DNA of 52,333 nt from positions 1 through 52,333 of the forward strand of contig JAKIUY010000018.1 of NCBI GenBank assembly GCA_021647315.1, read 5' to 3'. Made by a program: the position numbers and the translations under genes. Numbering within the stretch: the stretch's first letter is position 1; the number at the start of each line of letters is the position of its first letter. This document shows, piece by piece, positions 45,544 to 52,333 of the stretch. Under the pieces are notes generated by a model. That model saw only the letters and a program-made list of their open reading frames with translations. It had not been told where the DNA came from and did not search any database. Origin of the DNA: Victivallaceae bacterium. Lineage in GTDB: Bacteria > Verrucomicrobiota > Lentisphaeria > Victivallales > Victivallaceae.

Positions 45544-48042
45544 CTATTCCATCACCTGCAAGACGACCTCTTTCCAAATGCCGCCTGCTCCGAGTTTATC
45601 TTCGACCCGAACGATTAACAATTGATCTTTGCTTGCCAGTTTATCACTATCAAGCGGAAAGCTGAAACTGGTTTTCCAATCATCCGGTTTAATAAACAGA
45701 TGTTTGCCAAGCTCTTTACCATCAAGATAGACCCAGCATGATTCATCAACCGCACCGAACAGCAATCTGACCTTCTTGCCTTTCAGTTCTGGACGCTTGA
45801 TCAATTTCAGTGCATACCAGCCGATACCATCATACTTCTGCAATTTTTTGGCTAATGCCGGGGTTGAATATGAATTTTGCCGTTCCCAGATAGCATTAAC
45901 CGCCAGTTCCTGCCAAGTTTTCTCAATCGTTGACCAGGACAATTTCTGCCACTGTTCTTTCAGACCAATATTCTTTTCGTCAATTTTGAATTTCCAGACA
46001 ACAGGCAGTGAAATAAGTTTGCCCTTTGGAATATCGGTAATATAACGCCTGCTACCGGTAATATCATCAAAACTTGCTTCAGTACCAAAAAACATGGTTA
46101 ATGAACCACTGATTTTATCCATATTTGCCAATCTAAAGTCATACAATGCCCGGGCTGCCTTTGTTTTTTCGGCAGTCGTTGCCTGACTTTTATTGGTCGT
46201 TATCGCCTGATAGATTAGACGACTATGCTCATTGGCCAACATGATACTCTCAATATTTTTGCGGATACGCGGTGGTAGATCTTTTTTCAGAGCGCGTTGT
46301 AAAATTTTCTTGCCATGAATAAAATCTTCAGGCCGATAAAATTCCTGCAGGTTATTAAACAGGTATCCGCGTCCGCCAAAGCCACCGGCTTTACCAACTT
46401 TTGCCAAGCGTTTCTGCTCAAATAATTTCACCCAGTAACGATAATATTTTTCCACTTCATCTTTGGCGTCACCAAACGTTGAAAAGAATTCATCTGCCAG
46501 TTCATCATAACTTTTTTCAGGATGATTGAAAGCCTGTCCCAGCACATAAAATGCCAGTCCACTCAATTCAACATCTAAGGCATTATAGGCCCGATCATAA
46601 TCAGTTCCGACCAGTTTATAATTTTTCGACAGCGAAAATTTATCAAAAATATATTTACTGTTCCCCATCGGCATACCAACGCTGTCATTAAAGTCATTGG
46701 GGCGCAGAAATACCTCTTTCATGCCCTGTTTTTTCCATTCAGCCCACTCTTTTTCGGTAGTTGCCACACTATCTCTGAAACGCGGCACGAATCCGCAGAT
46801 AATCCCATCAGCCAAAATCTGTCTGCGTGGCGGATAACGATAATCTGAATAAATGTAGACGATAAGTTTTGCCTTGGGATTAAATTTCCTGGCTCGTTTC
46901 AGCAGCTCATTCCAGAAATAGACGTAACGGTCAGATTTAGGCTCAGTCTCAAAAGTGTCACCTTTGGTCTGTTGCTGGTGAATACCTTCCGGATCTAAAC
47001 CGTCAAGTCCGGCATATTTTTTATCAGTTTCATTGCCGGCATCAAGGGCGCGACATTTTTTACAACGACAATAGCCCCGCGAATCATTGGGGCAGGCATT
47101 ATAGACATTATAATTTTTGTCCTTAAGCCATTTGGCTCGCCATTCAGCGACAATCGCGTCAAGCAGTTCAGGATTAGAGACACATAATTTCAAGCGATCA
47201 GCCTTTTGACCGGAACCCACGCCCCGTTTGCCATTCTTGCCCAGCGCAAACCATTCCGGATGCTGTTTACCGTATTTTTCCCAATACTTAGTGAAAGCAT
47301 GACCATAGCCGGGCCGGTTTGGTCTGCCGAATTTCAGCCGACGCTGCCAGATTAATTCCTCTGTACGTTTAGCGGCAAGCTCATCAGGAGTAAGGCGAAA
47401 AACTACGGGAGTTTTCGCATTAAACCGGCGTTGCACATTTCTGTCCCAAGCCTCCGTCCGCCAGCCTCGAAACAGCATCCTCGGCACCCAGCGGTGGTTT
47501 GTTCGGCTCATAACCAACTCAGTTTGATGCTTATAGGTTATACCATCATTGCCGGGCTTAATCCATTTAACCCCCAATTCCAGATTCAGAAAATCATAAA
47601 CGGCAAACAGGGTGCCGACCCGATTACGGCTATAGGCACTGGTTGCCTTGGGTTGCCGACGATTACTGGCAATGAAATCATCCCCAAACAGATAAAGTCT
47701 GGCATTTTTTTCATCAAGCAGATAACGCGCCTCTTCAACCGCAAGTTTATCCGTAGATTTTAAATTAGGCTCAGCCACGCCAACCATAAAAACAAAACTA
47801 CCGGGTTTAATCGCTTTTAGGCGATGAACCAGCGGAATATTTTTACCCGTAATCAGACTAAGATGCTGCTGGAGCTCCTGAGCGGCAAAACGTTTAATCT
47901 GATCAGCCTTGGCATCGACATAAACGCTGCTTGTAGCAAGATCAAGCGGGTGCGTTTCAGCGTGCACTGAACAGTAGCCACACAGCACAAAAGCCACCGA
48001 TGACAACGCCAACAATATGCAGCAAGTTTTTTTTTTATTCAT
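45544..48042 (-). CDS. Secreted DUF4838 protein, close paralogue of the one at 28125
   Basis: 832 residues from ATG 48042; ATG 48048 is an alternative. The ATG overlaps the upstream stop (ATGAATAA), so translation is probably coupled to the beta-helix gene. The export signal is about 1-28 (MNKKKTCCILLALSSVAFVL). N-terminal domain FAAQELQQHLSLITGKNIPL; barrel with GVKWIKPGNDGITY, Cys cluster CRCKKC (325-330) in NDSRGYC, and YIYSDYRYPPRRQ. The C-terminal sandwich GIGWYALKL, FGAVDESCWVYLDG matches the paralogue at 28125 nearly residue for residue in places. Recent duplication within this lineage is likely. Confidence 0.86.
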   Translation of the reverse strand: MNKKKTCCILLALSSVAFVLCGYCSVHAETHPLDLATSSVYVDAKADQIKRFAAQELQQHLSLITGKNIPLVHRLKAIKPGSFVFMVGVAEPNLKSTDKLAVEEARYLLDEKNARLYLFGDDFIASNRRQPKATSAYSRNRVGTLFAVYDFLNLELGVKWIKPGNDGITYKHQTELVMSRTNHRWVPRMLFRGWRTEAWDRNVQRRFNAKTPVVFRLTPDELAAKRTEELIWQRRLKFGRPNRPGYGHAFTKYWEKYGKQHPEWFALGKNGKRGVGSGQKADRLKLCVSNPELLDAIVAEWRAKWLKDKNYNVYNACPNDSRGYCRCKKCRALDAGNETDKKYAGLDGLDPEGIHQQQTKGDTFETEPKSDRYVYFWNELLKRARKFNPKAKLIVYIYSDYRYPPRRQILADGIICGFVPRFRDSVATTEKEWAEWKKQGMKEVFLRPNDFNDSVGMPMGNSKYIFDKFSLSKNYKLVGTDYDRAYNALDVELSGLAFYVLGQAFNHPEKSYDELADEFFSTFGDAKDEVEKYYRYWVKLFEQKRLAKVGKAGGFGGRGYLFNNLQEFYRPEDFIHGKKILQRALKKDLPPRIRKNIESIMLANEHSRLIYQAITTNKSQATTAEKTKAARALYDFRLANMDKISGSLTMFFGTEASFDDITGSRRYITDIPKGKLISLPVVWKFKIDEKNIGLKEQWQKLSWSTIEKTWQELAVNAIWERQNSYSTPALAKKLQKYDGIGWYALKLIKRPELKGKKVRLLFGAVDESCWVYLDGKELGKHLFIKPDDWKTSFSFPLDSDKLASKDQLLIVRVEDKLGAGGIWKEVVLQVME

Positions 48043-50581
48043 AAACATAATATGGTGTCGCCACGTATAATTTTGTAATTTCGTCGTCTGTGAGAGCCCG
48101 CTTGTAAACACGCAGATCATCTACTTTTCCCGGCCAGCATAAGGAATTTGTGCCGGCGGCCCCGATCAGCACATCTTTGATATTGCTTATGTCACTTACA
48201 TCCCAGGTGCTGATATCCACAGTATCTTTCAGTTCACCATTAACATATATCTGTATATTCACGTCGCGAGTAGCAATCACAACGAGATGATGCCATTGAT
48301 CTAATGTCGGAATAGTTGCCCATGCCATTTTTCTAGATGAACCGTTACTCAAGACAAACCCCAAGCTTGTGTTGGAGCCTGATATTGCATAACCGGTATC
48401 TGTATTGGAAGATGCGCCTTTATATAATAAACGGCTATTGGTTACAGTACTGTCACTGCGCTGGAACCACATTGATATGGAAAAATCTTCAGTCCCAATA
48501 TTCAGGTCAGACGAGTTGTTTGCAACGCTTACATATTGATCAGTACCATTCAGCTGTAATGCCCCGCCAATTTCACCGGTGGTCCATGTTGGGTTATTCT
48601 GTAAACTGCCGGAAGAACGTCCAATGCTGTCAACAGCACTGGTTCCGCTACCATCATCAAAACGCCAAAGGGCGGATGCACTCGAAGCAAGTTCAGTAAT
48701 TTCCCCTTGCGTCAAAGTCCGCTTATAAATCTTTACATCATCAATTTTTCCCGGCCAGCATAAGGAATTTGTGCCGGCGGCTCCAAGCAACATATCTTTG
48801 GCATTACTTATATCACTTACATCCCAAGAGCTGATGTCTTTGGTGCTTTGCAGAACACCGTTCAGATATATCTGTATGGTTTGATTGCGGGTAATAGTTG
48901 CAACGAGATGATGCCATTGATCTAATGTCGGAATGGTTGCCCATGCCATTTTTCTAGATGAACCGTTGCTCAAGACAAACCCCAAGCTTGTGTTGGAGCC
49001 TGATATTGCATAGCCGGTACTGGTATCAGAGGAGGCGCCTTTGAATAGTAGACGACTATTGGTTACCGCACTGGCACTGCGCTGAAACCACATTGATATA
49101 GAAAAATCTTCAGTTCCAATATCTAGAGAAGCATCATCTGGTATCGTAACATATTGGTCACTACCATTTAATTCTAACGCCCCGCCAATTATCCCACTTA
49201 GCCAAATTGGACTGTTCTGCAGCGTTCCATCACAAACACCATTGCTATCATTAGCGGTAGAACCACTTGTTTCATCCAATTGCCAAGCAGCCTGGGATTG
49301 GGTTGAACCGGCTGAAACATTAATATTACTGGTGTAGGTAGTAGAGACAATGCCACCGGATGCATAAATACTTCCAGATACATTCTCTATATCAGCATCG
49401 CTGCGACCTCTTATTCTGAGCGAATAAGGAACTGCCCGATTTGTCGGCTGCTCTATGACAACATTATTCAATTGGATATTTCCACCGATTTCAGTGGTAT
49501 TGGAAAAAGTATAGATAAAAAATGCGGTATCTGAACCGGCAAGATTATTATTTTTCAGATAACAGTCAGTAAACGAAAGCAGACCGGAATCTCTGGATTT
49601 ACTGCCAATCCAGACGCCGAAATCTTTATTATCCTGAATATCACAGTTTTGAAAAGCAACCAAAGAACTATTATCAATACTGGCTGCAAGGTAGCTCAGC
49701 CGTATACCATACAAACCATTGCCCTGCATCTTACTATTTTTGACTGTCAAACTCACCAGGGCAGTAGAACCGGCTAATTTTGCAGTAGAAATCTGTACTC
49801 CGGTTCGACCATTGTTGATAAATTCACAGTTGTCTATAACAATATTCTGTAATCGTTCAGACGAATTATTGGGCTCAAAATCAATTCCAGCCCATGGGCC
49901 GTTGCTTGCGGCATTCCCCTGCCCCTGGGTGTTTTTGAAAATAGAATTAGTAATCGTCAACCCATCAACACTGATTACCGATACGCCATTCCTGGCACAA
50001 CCGTCAACAATAACATCTGTAATCGTCACATTAGAACAATAACCGGTACCAGACGCATCTCCCAGATAGATACCGTCTCCACCACTATTTGCCAGAATTA
50101 ATCCAGATACAGTTACATTACTGCAACTCATGAATTTCAATACATTACGCCATTCTGCAACTGCTAAATTTGCATATTCGTCCTTATGCATCAATATTTT
50201 GGCTCCAGCATCTCCAGTGACCATAATATTACTTAAATTTGTTGCGGTAAGCACACAATCCCCGCCGTTGGGGTAACCGCCGGCTAAGGCCTCAAGCACA
50301 ACATTCTCATTCAAATGAATTTCACTGTTGGCATGACTGAAAAAAAGCGGTTTGACGGCCCATGAAGCATTTCCTGTGCCTGGCTGAATGATTATTTTAG
50401 TATAGGTAGAGTCATCTAAAAATCCCTGAATAAGAACAGTGTTATCGGCTGTCCTGTCCGCTGCCGTCAGAGTTACTGTTGAACCATCAACAGTATATGC
50501 CAATAATGTCGATGGTAATAATACGCCGATTATACCAACCAACAATACCAATCTTACAATTTTACAAGATGCTTTGTTCAT
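48035..50581 (-). CDS. Secreted right-handed beta-helix protein with two tandem LamG domains
   Basis: 848 residues from ATG 50581 (GGAG 9 bases upstream). Signal 1-28. Residues about 35-420 are a parallel beta-helix with pectate-lyase-like coils (SGLILANSGGDGIYLGD, VIVDGCARNGVSV, NCEFINNGRTGVQI). Two LamG domains follow (about 430-640 and 640-848), encoded by near-identical DNA 621 bp apart. Likely a secreted polysaccharide lyase or glycan-binding protein; no catalytic set can be named. Its last bases overlap the start of the DUF4838 gene. It lies 162 bp after the bestrophin-pseudopilin chimera. Confidence 0.85.
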   Translation of the reverse strand: MNKASCKIVRLVLLVGIIGVLLPSTLLAYTVDGSTVTLTAADRTADNTVLIQGFLDDSTYTKIIIQPGTGNASWAVKPLFFSHANSEIHLNENVVLEALAGGYPNGGDCVLTATNLSNIMVTGDAGAKILMHKDEYANLAVAEWRNVLKFMSCSNVTVSGLILANSGGDGIYLGDASGTGYCSNVTITDVIVDGCARNGVSVISVDGLTITNSIFKNTQGQGNAASNGPWAGIDFEPNNSSERLQNIVIDNCEFINNGRTGVQISTAKLAGSTALVSLTVKNSKMQGNGLYGIRLSYLAASIDNSSLVAFQNCDIQDNKDFGVWIGSKSRDSGLLSFTDCYLKNNNLAGSDTAFFIYTFSNTTEIGGNIQLNNVVIEQPTNRAVPYSLRIRGRSDADIENVSGSIYASGGIVSTTYTSNINVSAGSTQSQAAWQLDETSGSTANDSNGVCDGTLQNSPIWLSGIIGGALELNGSDQYVTIPDDASLDIGTEDFSISMWFQRSASAVTNSRLLFKGASSDTSTGYAISGSNTSLGFVLSNGSSRKMAWATIPTLDQWHHLVATITRNQTIQIYLNGVLQSTKDISSWDVSDISNAKDMLLGAAGTNSLCWPGKIDDVKIYKRTLTQGEITELASSASALWRFDDGSGTSAVDSIGRSSGSLQNNPTWTTGEIGGALQLNGTDQYVSVANNSSDLNIGTEDFSISMWFQRSDSTVTNSRLLYKGASSNTDTGYAISGSNTSLGFVLSNGSSRKMAWATIPTLDQWHHLVVIATRDVNIQIYVNGELKDTVDISTWDVSDISNIKDVLIGAAGTNSLCWPGKVDDLRVYKRALTDDEITKLYVATPYYVYE
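48280..49019. repeat. Tandem LamG duplication, 621-bp offset
   Basis: 48280-48398 and 48901-49019 match at 116 of 119 bases; other parts of the two domains keep the same 621-bp (207-codon) offset. The high identity points to recent duplication or gene conversion. Confidence 0.9.
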
Positions 50582-50689
50582 AATAAAAATCTCCATCATA
50601 ATTTACATTTAAAATTTATTGATACCACTGGAGGTGACACGGAAACTCAACGGGGTATTGATTTCTGCTTAAATATTGAGCTGTGGATA

Positions 50690-50719
50690 ATAAACCGCGA
50701 TCTTACGATCGCTGTTTAT
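50690..50719. terminator. Hairpin after the chimeric gene
   Basis: 13-bp arms with one C/T mismatch (50690-50702 and 50707-50719) and a TTAC loop; core GCGATC/GATCGC. No T-run on either side, so its role as terminator is uncertain. Confidence 0.5.
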
Positions 50720-50742
50720 GCTCTGTTATTTTGCAACTATCA

Positions 50743-52218
50743 TTAATAATTAGGTATCCAACGGACTCTATTAGTCCGCGATGTATCATCACCGTAACCA
50801 GGGACAGAATTCCATTGATGGCTGCTCACATGACCATCAACATGCAATACACTGAATGTTTTATGCCAATCAGGCAGAATATAACCTTTGCCATCAGGAT
50901 AGACCCAGCCATTATAACCATACAGCTTATAACTGCGACCGGAGTTGACTGCCATAGTATCAGATTCTATCAGGTAGAACAGTTTCGAAGGTGCCTTCAA
51001 TACGGAGTTCTTAAATACTAAACTACCCGTTGACGAATAACCAAAATAAAAATTAAGTCCGTAACACCTTCCCCAAAATCCAACGGTTGCTCCTTTCCCC
51101 GGCCGATTAAAATGACCTGGACATTTGAATGCGGTATCTTTGCGATATAGAGCAAGATCTGCTTGACCTTGATCTGCCGATAGCCCAATATATGGTGCTA
51201 AGGCAAAGTCAAAACGTTTGACCCCAACAGGTCTATTGTATGACAACGTATAGCCATCAGAATCATCAGAATACATCATTGTAATATTTTCACCTCCTTT
51301 CCTTCCTATCATTACATATTTTCCGTCAATTGATTTAACAGGTTCTGGAATGTCTGATTCATTCATCATTTCTAATAGATTTATTTCAATTGTTCGAGTA
51401 ATTTGATCAAGCGAAATAGATGATTTTGTTGGTTCAAATGGATTTAAGATATACATTCCAATCATGTGAGTATCAAAAAAAATAACGGCAACTATCCATC
51501 CAATTAAAATTGACCAAGCACCATTTGTGGCTGCGGATAAGAGTGTAACTGTTATAGCAAAAAGCCAAATAAATATTCTTGTGAAATAATGGTATGTTGG
51601 TGGAAATACTGTATTGCTTATTCTTTCTGACATACCCATTTCATCGCTGAATTTTACAATTAATTTATTTAACTCTATAAATCTGAACCCATCAATAAAA
51701 CCTTGTTTGGAAATATTTTCTAAATCTTTTGATTGATTCGTTAAAATTGCATTGTGAATATTTGATTGTTTTTCTACCTGAGCAATTTCATCTTTAGATA
51801 AATATTTATGGTATTCTTTATCGCTATTTCCTCTCAATTTTGATTTTAAAGCATAGAGAAATGCTATGTGTCGATAAATAAGTTTCTTTTTTATCGCATC
51901 CAAAATCTCATTATTTTCAGTGTCAGTAGAACAATAATTTAAAATACTTCTTGCCCACGAACGGGAATCATTTACTATTGAGCCCCAAATTTTTCTTGCT
52001 TCCCACCATCTGTCATAAGCTTGGTTGTTTTTAAATCCAATGAAAAAAGCAAGTGTAGTACCCAGCACAGTTGTTAATATTCCTGAAATCTCAAAGGCAT
52101 CATTAAATAGAAATCTATGACCCAAAAAAGTAATTGTACAAAGCAACAAGAACTTTAACCTTTCTTTCCATGTTAACTTTACAATCTCAATAAAGCTTAT
52201 TTTTTGAGTAATAATCAT
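50743..52218 (-). CDS. Chimeric gene: bestrophin-family channel fused to the C-terminus of an H-X9-DG pseudopilin
   Basis: 491 residues in one frame. Residues 1-313 are a bestrophin-family anion channel: FLLLCTITFLGHRF, then GTTLAFFIGFKNNQAYDRWW, WGSIVNDSRSWAR, two later membrane spans, and an end typical of the family (SDIPEPVKSIDGKYVM). Residues 314-491 are the body of an H-X9-DG pseudopilin (MMYSDDSDGYTLSYN, matching [16 protein letters not shown] of the protein at 36379) ending HKTFSVLHVDGHV. Its own pilin leader and helix are missing. At the join, AAAGGAGGTG sits about 12 bases before the ATG pair at 51279 and 51276, so the pilin part could also be made separately. The channel part is strongly AT-rich (51721-51780: 15 of 60 G+C) and the pilin part is not (51061-51120: 31 of 60). 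Acquisition of the channel from another bacterium is inferred. Confidence 0.8.
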   Translation of the reverse strand: MIITQKISFIEIVKLTWKERLKFLLLCTITFLGHRFLFNDAFEISGILTTVLGTTLAFFIGFKNNQAYDRWWEARKIWGSIVNDSRSWARSILNYCSTDTENNEILDAIKKKLIYRHIAFLYALKSKLRGNSDKEYHKYLSKDEIAQVEKQSNIHNAILTNQSKDLENISKQGFIDGFRFIELNKLIVKFSDEMGMSERISNTVFPPTYHYFTRIFIWLFAITVTLLSAATNGAWSILIGWIVAVIFFDTHMIGMYILNPFEPTKSSISLDQITRTIEINLLEMMNESDIPEPVKSIDGKYVMIGRKGGENITMMYSDDSDGYTLSYNRPVGVKRFDFALAPYIGLSADQGQADLALYRKDTAFKCPGHFNRPGKGATVGFWGRCYGLNFYFGYSSTGSLVFKNSVLKAPSKLFYLIESDTMAVNSGRSYKLYGYNGWVYPDGKGYILPDWHKTFSVLHVDGHVSSHQWNSVPGYGDDTSRTNRVRWIPNY

Positions 52219-52333
52219 TTTCTAACCATAATGTTTTTGACTATGTGAATTTACCAATTTTTGGTATAGTATATTTTAAATCTTTATGGTTTATGGAGTG
52301 GAAAATAGCGAGAGTAAGTTTTAGCATAGTATC
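52219..52333. other. AT-rich upstream sequence at the window edge
   Basis: 115 bp of the same AT-rich composition as the bestrophin half; only a weak GGTTAGAAA precedes ATG 52218. No gene seen. Confidence 0.4.

Overview
The window looks like an accessory, carbohydrate-degrading segment of a Lentisphaerota-type genome (PVC superphylum). This placement is an inference from gene content. There are several pseudopilin genes with the [28 protein letters not shown] N-terminus and the C-terminal H-X9-DG motif, five large secreted DUF4838 proteins, and many LamG and CBM9-like domains. There are also GntR, AraC and LacI regulators next to glycosidases and Gfo/Idh/MocA oxidoreductases. No rRNA, tRNA, CRISPR array, intact transposase or phage gene was recognised.

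Layout. 1-9.3 kb (minus): a pseudopilin, a GH20-like glycosidase and a giant TIGR03790/FN3/Calx-beta protein cut by the window edge. 9.4-13.8 kb: a sugar isomerase/epimerase divergent from a GntR regulator whose sensor is a solute-binding-protein fold, then a nitrilase-GDPD fusion. 13.8-14.65 kb: gene debris, including a broken GDPD gene. 14.65-20.55 kb: a GH78 rhamnosidase divergent from a GntR/LacI-sensor regulator, a nitrilase and an Idh/MocA oxidoreductase. 20.9-27.1 kb: a zinc-ribbon/TPR membrane protein, an esterase, an AraC regulator and a divergent URO-D-like gene. 27.3-31.8 kb (minus): Idh/MocA, DUF4838 and CBM operon. 32-52 kb (minus): four more DUF4838 proteins, interleaved with pseudopilins, a LacI regulator, a LamG protein, a beta-helix/LamG protein and a bestrophin-pseudopilin chimera.

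The most distinctive pattern is a repeated cassette in which a pseudopilin gene lies directly upstream of a large secreted glycosidase-like gene. It occurs four times: 9256>8289, 36379>35374, 41161>40324, and the chimera at 52218>50581>48042. A hairpin or strong inverted repeat lies in each gap. This suggests, but does not prove, that surface or secretion pseudopilins are co-expressed with individual extracellular enzymes. A LacI gene inside this block has three operator-like sites around its own promoter. The same operator core recurs below a near-identical promoter in front of the pseudopilin at 41161.

The most anomalous object is the open reading frame at 50743-52218. Its first 313 residues are an AT-rich bestrophin-type channel, fused in frame to the C-terminal part of an H-X9-DG pseudopilin that has lost its own pilin signal. 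The intergenic regions are rich in structured repeats: a 267-bp TIR element with 11-bp flanking direct repeats, a dispersed 51-bp repeat pair, tandem 14-bp and 7-bp repeats sitting on stop codons, and several long hairpins.
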